64,000 bases of DNA, taken from contig NZ_JAGSNF010000001.1 in NCBI RefSeq assembly GCF_018139485.1, positions 1 through 64,000 on the forward strand. The letters run 5' to 3'. Both the position numbers and the translations under genes were made by a program. The notes below the pieces were generated by a model that was not told the DNA's origin, searched no databases, and saw nothing but the letters and a program-made list of their open reading frames with translations. The stretch's first letter is position 1, and each line of letters opens with the position of its first letter. This document shows, piece by piece, positions 17,939-26,273 of the stretch. This DNA comes from Phycicoccus avicenniae (GTDB lineage: Bacteria > Actinomycetota > Actinomycetes > Actinomycetales > Dermatophilaceae).

Positions 17939-18778
17939 GTGACGACCGACGACCCCGTGTCGGACGCCGGCGGGCGGACGCTCGCGGTGAACTGCTCGAT
18001 CCTCATGACCGACCGTCCGCTGCCCGAGCGGCTGCGCCGGGTGCGTGAGGCCGGAGGTGACGCCGTCGAGCTCTGGTGGCCGTTCGCGTCCGCCGACCCC
18101 GCGGCGGACGAGGTGGACGCCCTCGTCCGCGCCGTCGAGGACGCCGGCGTCGCTCTCGTCGGCCTCAACCTCTTCGCCGGCGACATGCCGGCCGGCGACC
18201 GCGGGGTGCTGTCCTGGCCCGGGCGTGAGGCCGAGCTGGACGCGAGCGCCCGGGTGGCGGTCCGCATCGCCGAGCGGCTCGGCACGCGCCGCTTCAACGT
18301 CCTGTACGGCAACCGTCTCGAGGGGCACGACGCCGCGGAGCAGGACGCGCTCGCGGTCCGCTCGCTCGCCGCGCTGGCGCCCCGGTTCGAGACCTTCGAC
18401 GGGATCCTCATGATCGAGCCGGTGAGCGGCGCGGCCGCCTACCCGGTCCGCACGGCGACTCAGGCCGCGGACGTCGTCGACCGCGTCGCGGCACACGGCG
18501 GGCCGACGAACCTCGGGGTCCTCCTCGACCTGTTCCACCTCGCGACCAACGGCGACGACGTCGGGGCCGCGATCGAGACCTTCGGGGCCGTGGCCGCCCA
18601 CGTCCAGGTCGCCGACGCCCCCGGCCGGGGCGTGCCCGGCACCGGGGACCTACCGATCCGTGACTGGCTGCGGCGGCTGCGGTCGGTCGGCTACACCGGC
18701 CGCGTCGCCCTCGAGTGCACCACGGACGGCGACCCCTTCGACCACCTCGACCTCCACGACTGGAAGGACCTCGCATGA
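17939..18778 (+). CDS. hyi: Hydroxypyruvate isomerase
   Basis: A 279-residue AP-endonuclease-2-type TIM barrel. The hydroxypyruvate isomerase signature is visible as LVGLNLFAGDMPAGDRGVLSWPG. Probable metal ligands are the Glu in LMIEPVS, the Asp in LLDLFHLA, the His in AAHVQVADAPGR and the Glu in ALECTTDG. It interconverts hydroxypyruvate and tartronate semialdehyde. The GTG at 17939 has GGAGG 4 nt upstream. The next gene, tartronate semialdehyde reductase, overlaps its stop by 4 nt (ATGA), so substrate flow and translation are both coupled. Confidence 0.87.
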   Translation: MTTDDPVSDAGGRTLAVNCSILMTDRPLPERLRRVREAGGDAVELWWPFASADPAADEVDALVRAVEDAGVALVGLNLFAGDMPAGDRGVLSWPGREAELDASARVAVRIAERLGTRRFNVLYGNRLEGHDAAEQDALAVRSLAALAPRFETFDGILMIEPVSGAAAYPVRTATQAADVVDRVAAHGGPTNLGVLLDLFHLATNGDDVGAAIETFGAVAAHVQVADAPGRGVPGTGDLPIRDWLRRLRSVGYTGRVALECTTDGDPFDHLDLHDWKDLA

Positions 18779-19674
18779 CCACCATCGGATTCATCGGGCT
18801 GGGGGTCATGGGTGCCCCCATGGCGGCCAACCTCGTCCGCGCCGGCCACGACGTCGTCGGCTACAACCGCTCGCCCGGGAAGGTCGCCGCGCTCGTCGAG
18901 TCCGGCGGCCGCGGCGCCGACACCGTCGCCGACGCCGTGCGCGGCGCCGACGTCGTCATCACCATGCTGCCCGACAGCCCGGACGTGGAGGAGGTCGTCC
19001 TCGGCGAGGACGGCGTCCTCGCGCACGCCTCCGAGGGCACGATCCACGTCGACGCGAGCACGATCCGCCCGGACGTGGCGCGCGCGGTGGCCGACGCGGC
19101 CCGGGCGCGCGGCGTCCGGCCGCTCGACGCCCCCGTGAGCGGGGGTGAGGCGGGGGCCGTCGACGGCGTGCTGTCGATCATGGTCGGCGGGGACGCCGCA
19201 GACCTCGAGGAGGTCCGGCCGGTCCTCGAGGCCGTGGGGCGCACCATCGTCCACGTCGGTCCCTCCGGCGCCGGCCAGACGGTCAAGGCCGCGAACCAGC
19301 TCATCGTCGCCGGCAACCTCCAGCTCGTGGCCGAGGCCCTCGTCTTCCTCGACGCCCACGGCGTCGACCTCGAGCCGGCCGTCGAGGTGCTCGGCGGCGG
19401 TCTCGCGGGAAGCACGGTGCTCGAGCGGAAGGCCGCCGGGATGCTCTCCCGCTCCTTCGCCCCGGGCTTCCGGGTCGACCTGCACCACAAGGACCTCGGC
19501 ATCGTCCTCGACGCCGCCCGGGCGGCCGGTGTGGCCGTGCCGGTCGGGTCGCAGGTCGCCGACCTCGTCGCCTCGCTGCGGGCCCAGGGCGGGGGCGGCC
19601 TGGACCACTCCGCGCTGCTGCTCCAGGTCGAGCGGCTCTCCGGCCGGGACACCGAGCTCGGACGCGAGGCGTGA
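18775..19674 (+). CDS. garR: Tartronate semialdehyde reductase (2-hydroxy-3-oxopropionate reductase)
   Basis: A 299-residue beta-hydroxyacid dehydrogenase. The Rossmann motif is TTIGFIGLGVMGAPMAANL. The family substrate motif appears as DAPVSGGEAGA, and the catalytic lysine is K171 in GAGQTVKAANQ. It reduces tartronate semialdehyde to D-glycerate with NAD(P)H. Its position after hyi and before glycerate kinase supports this over 3-hydroxyisobutyrate dehydrogenase, which has the same fold. Confidence 0.88.
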   Translation: MTTIGFIGLGVMGAPMAANLVRAGHDVVGYNRSPGKVAALVESGGRGADTVADAVRGADVVITMLPDSPDVEEVVLGEDGVLAHASEGTIHVDASTIRPDVARAVADAARARGVRPLDAPVSGGEAGAVDGVLSIMVGGDAADLEEVRPVLEAVGRTIVHVGPSGAGQTVKAANQLIVAGNLQLVAEALVFLDAHGVDLEPAVEVLGGGLAGSTVLERKAAGMLSRSFAPGFRVDLHHKDLGIVLDAARAAGVAVPVGSQVADLVASLRAQGGGGLDHSALLLQVERLSGRDTELGREA

Positions 19675-20642
19675 TGCCGCCCGGCGAGCCCGATGGGCGG
19701 CTGCTCGTCGTCGCCCAGGCCCCGATGGGCGAGGAGGACCTCGGGCGGGTCCGGGCCGCGGCCCCCGGGGTCGAGGTCGTGGCCACGACCACCCCGGGGC
19801 GAGACCTCCTCGCCCGGGCGGACGCCTGGGCGGGCCACCTCGACCCCGACGACCTCGCGCTCGCCGGACGACTGCGCTGGAACCACCTGTGGACCGCGGG
19901 CGCCGACGCCGACCTCTCGCCCCGGTCCCTCGCGGCGGAGGACGTCGTCCTCACGACGTCGGCGGGGAACGGCGCCGTCCCGCTGGCCGAGCACGCCCTC
20001 ATGCTCATGCTCGTGCTCGACCGGGACCTGCCCCGGTGGCTCGACGCCCAGCGGGCGCACACCTGGGAGCGACGCCGGCACCCCGAGCTCGCCGGCCAGA
20101 CCGTCGGCATCGTCGGGATGGGCGCGGCCGGACGGGACCTCGCGCTCAAGTGCGCCGCCTTCCACATGCGGGTGCTCGGGCTGCGCAGCCGTCCGGACCG
20201 GCCCGCCGACGGGGTCGAGCGGATGTACGGTCCCGGCGACCTCGCGGCGATGGCGGCGGAGTGCGACTACCTCGTCCTCGCCGCGCCGCTCACGGAGGAG
20301 ACCCGCGGGATGGTGGACGCGGACGTCCTCGCGGTGATGCGGCCGACCGCCCGCGTCGTGAACATCTCGCGCGGCGAGGTCGTCGACGACGCCGCGCTCC
20401 TCGAGGCGGTGACGTCGGGCCGGATCGCCGGTGCCGGGCTGGACGCCCACGCGGTCGAGCCGTTGCCCGAGGACTCGCCGTGGTGGGACGTCCCGGGGGT
20501 CGTCGTCACCCCGCACAACGCCGCGACGACACCGCAGACCCTCGCGCGGGCGGTCGACATCTTCGTCGACAACGTCGCCCGCTGGGCGCAGGGACGACCG
20601 CTCGTCAACGTCGTCGACAAGCGCAGCGGCTACGCGCCGTGA
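19674..20642 (+). CDS. D-isomer-specific 2-hydroxyacid dehydrogenase
   Basis: A 322-residue NAD(P)-dependent dehydrogenase. It has the nucleotide-binding motif TVGIVGMGAAGRDLALK and the catalytic triad Arg (NISRGEVVDD), Glu (HAVEPLPEDSPWW) and His (VTPHNAA). It probably reduces hydroxypyruvate or glyoxylate to glycerate or glycolate, given its neighbours. The ATG at 19674 overlaps the garR stop by one base (TGATG); an in-frame GTG 3 nt earlier is equally possible. The glycerate kinase start overlaps its stop. Confidence 0.82.
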   Translation: MPPGEPDGRLLVVAQAPMGEEDLGRVRAAAPGVEVVATTTPGRDLLARADAWAGHLDPDDLALAGRLRWNHLWTAGADADLSPRSLAAEDVVLTTSAGNGAVPLAEHALMLMLVLDRDLPRWLDAQRAHTWERRRHPELAGQTVGIVGMGAAGRDLALKCAAFHMRVLGLRSRPDRPADGVERMYGPGDLAAMAAECDYLVLAAPLTEETRGMVDADVLAVMRPTARVVNISRGEVVDDAALLEAVTSGRIAGAGLDAHAVEPLPEDSPWWDVPGVVVTPHNAATTPQTLARAVDIFVDNVARWAQGRPLVNVVDKRSGYAP

Positions 20643-21784
20643 CGGGCCGAGGCAACGGCCGACCCGGCCGTCGCCGGGTCGTGCTCGCCCCCGACAGCTT
20701 CAAGGGGTCGGTCGGGGCCGCCCGTGCCGCACGGGCGCTCGCCGACGGGTGGCGGTCGGTCGCGCCGGACGACGACCTCGTCCTGCGACCCGTCGCCGAC
20801 GGTGGCGAGGGCACGCTCGAGGCCTTCGCCGCCGCCCACCCCGGCGCGGTCCGTCGGCCGGTGACGGTCACCGGCCCGTCGGGCCGGGCCGTGGACGCGG
20901 AGTGGCTGCACGTCCCCGACGGCGACGGCGGGACCGGGGTCGTCGAGCTCGCCCTCGCCTGCGGGATCGAGCGGTACGCGCCCGGCGAGCCGATGCGGCC
21001 CCTCGACGCGAGCAGCGCCGGTCTCGGGGAGGCGGTCCGGCACGCCCTCGGGCACGGAGTCGACCGGCTCGTCCTCGCGATCGGGGGCAGCGCGTCGAGC
21101 GACGGGGGTGCCGGGATGCTCGTCGCGCTCGGGGCGCGGCTGCTCGACGGTGCGGGCCGGCCGGTCGCGGCGGGAGCCCGTGGCCTCGGGACCGTCGCCT
21201 CGGTCGACCTCGCCGGGCTCGTCCCGCCGCCGCCGGGTGGGGCCCTGACCCTCACGGACGTCGACTCCCCACTCCTCGGCCCCCACGGCGCCGCCGCGGT
21301 CTTCGCTCCGCAGAAGGGGGCGACGCCGGCCGACGTCGAGCGGATCGAGGACGCCCTCGACGGCTGGGCCCGACGCCTCGGCCGCGACCCCGGCACCCCG
21401 GGGTCCGGTGCGGCCGGCGGGGTCGGGTACGCCCTCGCGGTCTGGGGGGCCGAGCGGCGCCCGGGGGCGGCAGCGGTCACCGACCTCGTCGGGCTGGGCG
21501 ACGCACTCGCCGGGGCCGACCTCGTCGTGACGGGTGAGGGGCGGTTCGACGAGCAGTCCGGCCGGGGGAAGGCCCCGGCGGTCGTCGTCGCCGCGGCGGC
21601 CGCTGCCGGTGTGCCGGCGGCGCTCGTGGCGGGCAGCCTCGGCACCACCCCGGAGCACGTCCTCTCGGCGGTCTCGCTCGTCGACCTCGCCGGCGACGAG
21701 GCCGACGCGATGGCCCGACCGGAGCACTGGCTGTCCCGCGCGGGCGCGGCTCTCGCCGCGGCCGGCACGCGCCCGGGCGGCTGA
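20639..21784 (+). CDS. Glycerate kinase
   Basis: A 381-residue glycerate kinase of the GK-I (GlxK/GarK) family. The entry motif VVLAPDSFKGSVGA is followed by the phosphate-handling VADGGEGTLEAF. IGGSASSDGGAGML and DLVVTGEGRFDEQSGRGKAP are hallmark blocks. It phosphorylates D-glycerate, usually to 2-phosphoglycerate, feeding glycolysis. The GTG start overlaps the preceding stop by 4 nt. With hyi, garR and the 2-hydroxyacid dehydrogenase it completes a route from hydroxypyruvate/tartronate semialdehyde to central metabolism. Confidence 0.9.
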   Translation: MTGRGNGRPGRRRVVLAPDSFKGSVGAARAARALADGWRSVAPDDDLVLRPVADGGEGTLEAFAAAHPGAVRRPVTVTGPSGRAVDAEWLHVPDGDGGTGVVELALACGIERYAPGEPMRPLDASSAGLGEAVRHALGHGVDRLVLAIGGSASSDGGAGMLVALGARLLDGAGRPVAAGARGLGTVASVDLAGLVPPPPGGALTLTDVDSPLLGPHGAAAVFAPQKGATPADVERIEDALDGWARRLGRDPGTPGSGAAGGVGYALAVWGAERRPGAAAVTDLVGLGDALAGADLVVTGEGRFDEQSGRGKAPAVVVAAAAAAGVPAALVAGSLGTTPEHVLSAVSLVDLAGDEADAMARPEHWLSRAGAALAAAGTRPGG

Positions 21785-21834
21785 TGCGCTTCGCTATCGT
21801 CGGCCCCAGTCGAGCGGGAGCGAGGCACTCGGAC

Positions 21835-22599
21835 GTGGAGCCTGTCCAGCCCACCGGGGGCGTGCAGTCGGTGGCGCGCGCCTTCGGGCTGCTCGAGGTG
21901 CTCGGTGACCGCGGCGGCCAGGCCGGCCTCAGCGAGCTGTCCGAGGCGATGGGTCTGCCCTTGCCGACGATGCACCGCCTGCTGCGCACGCTCGTCCAGC
22001 TCGGCTACATCCGCCAGCTCCCGTCGCGCCGGTACGCCCTCGGCCCTGGTCTCATCCGGCTCGGGGACCAGGCGACCCGCCTCCTCGCGTCGTGGGCCGG
22101 TCCCGCGCTGGAGCAGCTCGAGGAGGCGACCCGGGAGACGGCGAACCTCGCGGTCCTCGACGGGGTGCAGGCGGCCTACGTCGCGCAGGTGCCGTCGCGA
22201 CACCAGATGCGGATGTTCACCGAGGTCGGCCGCCGCGTCTACACGCACTCGACGGGTGTCGGGAAGGCGCTCCTCGCGGGTCTGCCCGACACCGAGGTGC
22301 TCTCCGTCGTGCGCCGTGCGGGGATGCCGGGCTTCACGGCGACGACCCTCACCGACGAGGCGGCGCTGCTCGCCGACCTCGCGGGCATCCGCGACCGGGG
22401 CTACGCCGTCGACGAGGGGGAGCAGGAGCCAGGAGTGCGCTGCTTCGCGCTCGTCGTCCCCGGCGCGCCGACCCCGACCGCCGTCTCGGTGTCCGGGCCG
22501 GACACCCGCGTCACGCTCGAGGCCGCGGGCTGGATGGTCCCGGCGCTGCGCGAGGCGGCCGACCGGCTCGCCGCGGTCCTCGCGACCCTCCCGGAGTGA
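21835..22599 (+). CDS. IclR-family transcriptional regulator
   Basis: A 254-residue regulator. The N-terminal winged helix is GVQSVARAFGLLEVLGDRGG..GLSELSEAMGLPLPTMHRLLRTL. The C-terminal GAF-like effector domain includes RRVYTHSTGVGKALLAG and ALVVPGAPTPTAVSVSGP. Members of this family control glyoxylate/allantoate and sugar-acid genes in other actinobacteria. I prefer the GTG at 21835, which starts the usual N-terminus. An ATG at 21784 overlapping the kinase stop would add 17 residues. A TTCC/GGAA dyad near glcD is a possible target. Confidence 0.83.
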   Translation: MEPVQPTGGVQSVARAFGLLEVLGDRGGQAGLSELSEAMGLPLPTMHRLLRTLVQLGYIRQLPSRRYALGPGLIRLGDQATRLLASWAGPALEQLEEATRETANLAVLDGVQAAYVAQVPSRHQMRMFTEVGRRVYTHSTGVGKALLAGLPDTEVLSVVRRAGMPGFTATTLTDEAALLADLAGIRDRGYAVDEGEQEPGVRCFALVVPGAPTPTAVSVSGPDTRVTLEAAGWMVPALREAADRLAAVLATLPE

Positions 22600-22658
22600 C
22601 TCGTGGGGACGTGACGTCCGAAGCGCACCGTCGAGCGGACGGGCAAGGTCTCGAGTTT

Positions 22659-22698
22659 GGCAACCGATTGTCGAATTGTGGCATTCCGGTGCTACCGT
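22659..22698 (+). promoter_or_regulatory. Operator and promoter of the GH3 gene
   Basis: GGCAA-CCGA-TTGTC (22659-22672) resembles the LacI-type sites at 26151 and 36732. The TTG of its right half begins a -35-like TTGTCG, followed by a weak -10-like sequence around 22693-22698. GATTGTC and ATTGTG repeats (22666-22680) also resemble the GntR-type motif, so either regulator could act here. Confidence 0.45.
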
Positions 22699-22759
22699 GG
22701 CGCGACCCCGACCGGGTCCGGCGCGCCGGCCCGCGGGCCGACCGACGACGGAGGACCTC

Positions 22760-24922
22760 GTGGACGAGCACCTGCCCGACTGGAAGAACCCCGCCCTGCC
22801 GCCGGCCGACCGGGCCCGGGCACTCGTCGCGGCGATGACGCTGGAGCAGAAGATCTCCCAGCTGCACGGGAACATGGAGACGGTCGACATCTACGCCCTG
22901 TCCAACGCGATCGGCACGGGCGCCGACGACGAGTCGGACGAGGAGCGGATGGGTCAGCTCATGGCCCAGATCCGGATCGACCGCCACGTCGTCGGCATCG
23001 ACGAGCTCGGTGTGCCCCGGATGCGCGTCACGAACGGGCCGGTCGGCGTGGGGATGGGGGACGGGACACCGTCGCCTCCCGCCACCGCCCTGCCGATGAC
23101 CATCGGGGTGGCGGCGTCCTTCGACCCGGCGGTCGCCGCCGCGTACGGCGACGTCATCGGCGCGGAGGCCGCCCACCTGGGGCAGCACGTGCTCGAGGGG
23201 CCGGGGGTCTGTCTGCACCGGACGCCGATCGCCGGACGCAACTTCGAGTACTTCTCCGAGGACCCCTACCTCTCCGGGGTCATGGGCGTCGAGGTGACGA
23301 AGGCGATCCAGGGTCACGACGTCATCGCGATGGCGAAGCACTTCGTCCTCAACGACCAGGAGCACGAGCGCTTCCGGGCGAACGTCGTCGTCGACGAGCA
23401 CGTCCTGCGCGAGCTCTACCTCATCCCGTTCGAGATGTGCTGCAAGGACGCGGAGGTCGCGGCCGTCATGAGTGCGTACAACCGCATCCGCGGGACGTAC
23501 GCCACGGAGAACCACGCCACCCTCACCGACATCCTCCGTAGCGAATGGGGGTGGGAGGGGTACGTCCAGTCCGACTTCTGGTCGTGCCGGTCCGCGGCGC
23601 CCTCGCTCAACGCCGGCATGGACCTGGAGATGCCGGACGCCAAGTGGCTCAACGAGGAGGCGGTGACGGCCGCGCTGCGGGACACCTCGCTCGAGATCGA
23701 GACGGTCGACCGGGCCCTGAGCCGGCGGTTCACCCAGATGTTCCGCTTCGGCCAGTTCGAGCGGCCGTACGCGCCGACCGCCATCCCGGCGGAGCGGCAC
23801 GGTGCGGTCGCGCGCCGGATCGGGGCCGAGATGGCCGTGCTCCTGAAGAACGACGTCGACCTACTGCCGCTGCCGGCATCGGTGGGGCGGGTCCTCCTCG
23901 TCGGCATGGCCGAGTACGCCGGTCGGGCCTGCCAGGGCGGGGGAGGCTCCTCGAAGGTCGACCCGCTCTACACGGTCGACCCCCTCTCCGGGACCCGGGA
24001 CGTCCTCGCGGAGCTGGGGTCGGACGCGACGGTCGACCTCGTCGTCGTGGAGCGCGACCGGTCGAACCTCGCCGAGGCCACGGAGGCGGCGGCCACGGCG
24101 GACGTCGTCGTCGTCATGGCGGGTCTCGTGGCCACGGAGGGCGTCGACCTGGCCTCCCCGTCGCTCCCGTTCGGCCAGGACGAGATGGTCGAGGCACTGC
24201 TCGCCGCGAACCCGCGCACCGTCGTCGTCCTCAAGGACTCGACGCCGGTGCTCCTGCCCTGGATCGACCGGGCGGAGTCCGTCATCGAGGTGTGGAACCA
24301 GGGGGCGGAGGACGGGCACGTCGTCGCCGAGCTGCTCTGGGGTGTCGTCAACCCGTCGGGGAAGGTGCCGACGACCTACGCGGCCCGCGCCGAGGACCTC
24401 ATGCACCACGGTGACCCGGTGCGCTACCCGGGCACGGACGAGGGCTCGGGCTACCCGACGATGCGGTATACGGAGGGGCTGCGGGTGGGGTACCGGTGGT
24501 TCCAGTCGGAGGGGATCGCCCCGCTCTTCCCCTTCGGGCACGGCCTGTCGTACACGACGTTCGCCCTCGAGGACGTGGCGGTCGCGACGGCCGCCCCGGA
24601 CGGCACCCGGCCGGTCGAGGTCTCGGTGACCGTGCGGAACACCGGCACTCGCGACGGGGCGGAGGTCGTCCAGGTGTACCTGGGACTGCCGGTCGACGGG
24701 CAGCCGCCCCGACGCCTCGTGGGCTTCGCCAAGGTCCGCGTGGCGGTCGGCGGGAGTGAACGCGTCACGGTGACGGTCGATCCCGCGGCGTCGCACCACC
24801 CCTTCTCGGTCTGGGACCACGCCGCCGGCGACTTCCGGGTCCGGCCGGGACGCTACGCGGTCCACGTGGGCACCTCGAGCGAGGACGACGCAGCGGTGGT
24901 GGAGCTCGACCTCCGGGGCTGA
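22760..24922 (+). CDS. Glycoside hydrolase family 3 enzyme
   Basis: A 720-residue GH3 enzyme without a signal peptide. It has the N-terminal barrel with the K-H-F-x-x-N substrate-binding motif (MAKHFVLNDQEHERF), the nucleophile Asp272 in YVQSDFWSC, and the second alpha/beta domain. A fibronectin-III-like C-terminal domain (VSVTVRNTGTRDGAEVVQVYLG) follows. GH3 enzymes remove beta-linked glucose, xylose or related residues from the non-reducing end; the exact sugar is open. The GTG at 22760 has GGAGG 5 nt upstream. It is monocistronic, with its own operator-bearing promoter, and converges on the dehydratase gene. Confidence 0.9.
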   Translation: MDEHLPDWKNPALPPADRARALVAAMTLEQKISQLHGNMETVDIYALSNAIGTGADDESDEERMGQLMAQIRIDRHVVGIDELGVPRMRVTNGPVGVGMGDGTPSPPATALPMTIGVAASFDPAVAAAYGDVIGAEAAHLGQHVLEGPGVCLHRTPIAGRNFEYFSEDPYLSGVMGVEVTKAIQGHDVIAMAKHFVLNDQEHERFRANVVVDEHVLRELYLIPFEMCCKDAEVAAVMSAYNRIRGTYATENHATLTDILRSEWGWEGYVQSDFWSCRSAAPSLNAGMDLEMPDAKWLNEEAVTAALRDTSLEIETVDRALSRRFTQMFRFGQFERPYAPTAIPAERHGAVARRIGAEMAVLLKNDVDLLPLPASVGRVLLVGMAEYAGRACQGGGGSSKVDPLYTVDPLSGTRDVLAELGSDATVDLVVVERDRSNLAEATEAAATADVVVVMAGLVATEGVDLASPSLPFGQDEMVEALLAANPRTVVVLKDSTPVLLPWIDRAESVIEVWNQGAEDGHVVAELLWGVVNPSGKVPTTYAARAEDLMHHGDPVRYPGTDEGSGYPTMRYTEGLRVGYRWFQSEGIAPLFPFGHGLSYTTFALEDVAVATAAPDGTRPVEVSVTVRNTGTRDGAEVVQVYLGLPVDGQPPRRLVGFAKVRVAVGGSERVTVTVDPAASHHPFSVWDHAAGDFRVRPGRYAVHVGTSSEDDAAVVELDLRG

Positions 24923-24937
24923 CGGGCGTCGCGGGGC

Positions 24938-26086
24938 TCAGTCGCGCGCCGAGCGGGTGGCCCGGGCGGTGACCCGCTCGTCGGCGAGGCGGATGCCGAA
25001 CCCCGGGGCCTCGGTGAGGGCGATGCGGCCGTCGACCGGCGTGGGAGCGTCGCGCTCGAAGTGGTGCCTGTCGCGCATGACGTGCAGCAGGTACTCCGCC
25101 CGTGGTGCCTCGGTCGCGGGCCGGCTCGCGACGACGTGCAGCGCGGCGTGCAGGCCGTGTCCGTGCGGCATGACGGGGATCCCGAAGGCCGCGGCGAGCG
25201 TGCAGATGCGGAGCAGCTCGGACACCCCTCCGCACCACTCGGGGTCGGCCTGCATGACCGAGACGAGACCCTCGGTGAGGTAGGGGAGGGTGTCCGCGGT
25301 GCCGTACAGGTGCTCGCCGGCCGTCAGGGGGACCTGCGACCGTCGGCGCAGCTCGCGGTAGCTCGCCAGGTGGGTCGGCCGGAAGGGCTCCTCGAGCCAC
25401 GTCGGACGAGCCGAGCGCACCTGCTGCTCCCAGGCGGTCGCGTAGCCGAGCGACCACGCGCCTCCTGCGTCGAACATCACGTCCGCCTCGTCCCCGAGGG
25501 CCTCGCGCAGCGCGTGCGCCAGCCGGACGTTCCGGCGCAGACCCTCCTCGCCGGCGGTGTCGCCGTCCCGCGGGAACCACTTCTGGGCGGGGTAGCCCTC
25601 GGCCCGCAGCTCGAGCCCGGTCCGGACGGCGGCCTCGGCCTCGAGGTCGCTGCCCAGGGTGCTGACGTAGACCGGCACGGCGGTGCGCGACCCGCCGCCG
25701 AGCAGACGCCACACCGGCAGCCCGAGCGCCTTGCCCCGGACGTCCCACAGCACGTTGTCGAGCGCGCTCAGCGCCATGCGCAGGTGGCCGACGTGGGCGT
25801 GGCGGTCCGAGCCCGCGAGCAGGTGCCACAGGTCGCCGAGGGCGCCGGAGTCCCGCCCGAGCAACAGCGGGCCCAGCTGGCGGAGGACCGGCTCGACGGT
25901 CTCGGGGTCGATCGGACCGTACAGCCCGCGGATCCCGGCCGCCGTCTCGACCTCGACGTAGCGAGAGGTCAGGACGGCGGACCGGGTGAAGGGCTGCGGG
26001 TCGGCCGGAGCCGGCCCGCTCACCTCCACGACCCGGACGTCGACGACCGGATCCGGGGACCACGTGCTTTCGTTGGGCGGATTCAT
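24938..26086 (-). CDS. Enolase-superfamily acid-sugar dehydratase
   Basis: A 382-residue member of the mandelate racemase/muconate lactonising group. The three metal ligands appear as Asp (VMFDAGGAW), Glu (WLEEPF) and Glu (TAGEHLY). The barrel also carries a catalytic Lys in PAQKWFPRDG and a His in PVMPHGHGLH. This acid/base set is typical of enzymes that dehydrate aldonic or aldaric acids to 2-keto-3-deoxy acids. The substrate cannot be assigned. It is clearly different from the ManD-type enzyme at 38126. It is divergent from the module 2 lipoprotein, which suggests co-control. GGAAGA precedes the ATG. Confidence 0.75.
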   Translation of the reverse strand: MNPPNESTWSPDPVVDVRVVEVSGPAPADPQPFTRSAVLTSRYVEVETAAGIRGLYGPIDPETVEPVLRQLGPLLLGRDSGALGDLWHLLAGSDRHAHVGHLRMALSALDNVLWDVRGKALGLPVWRLLGGGSRTAVPVYVSTLGSDLEAEAAVRTGLELRAEGYPAQKWFPRDGDTAGEEGLRRNVRLAHALREALGDEADVMFDAGGAWSLGYATAWEQQVRSARPTWLEEPFRPTHLASYRELRRRSQVPLTAGEHLYGTADTLPYLTEGLVSVMQADPEWCGGVSELLRICTLAAAFGIPVMPHGHGLHAALHVVASRPATEAPRAEYLLHVMRDRHHFERDAPTPVDGRIALTEAPGFGIRLADERVTARATRSARD

Positions 26087-26150
26087 TCTTCCACCCTACG
26101 GAATGTATGTCCCGTCCAGCGAGGGCCGTCCATCCGCGATGCCTTGTTGC

Positions 26151-26189
26151 GGCAAAGGCTTGCCACTTTCTGCCAACCTGTGCTTCACT
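26151..26189 (+). promoter_or_regulatory. Operator and promoter of transporter module 2
   Basis: GGCAA-AGGC-TTGCC (26151-26164) is a perfect dyad. Its right half doubles as the -35 (TTGCCA, 26160-26165), 18 nt before a -10-like TTCACT (26184-26189). The same arrangement is found at 36732 beside the LacI gene. Confidence 0.55.
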
Positions 26190-26273
26190 CGACCGCAGGC
26201 CACCCCGACGACGGGGGCGGCGACCTCCCGGTGACCCGCCTCGGCGGGCGGCGGATGTTCTCAAGGAGGAGAC

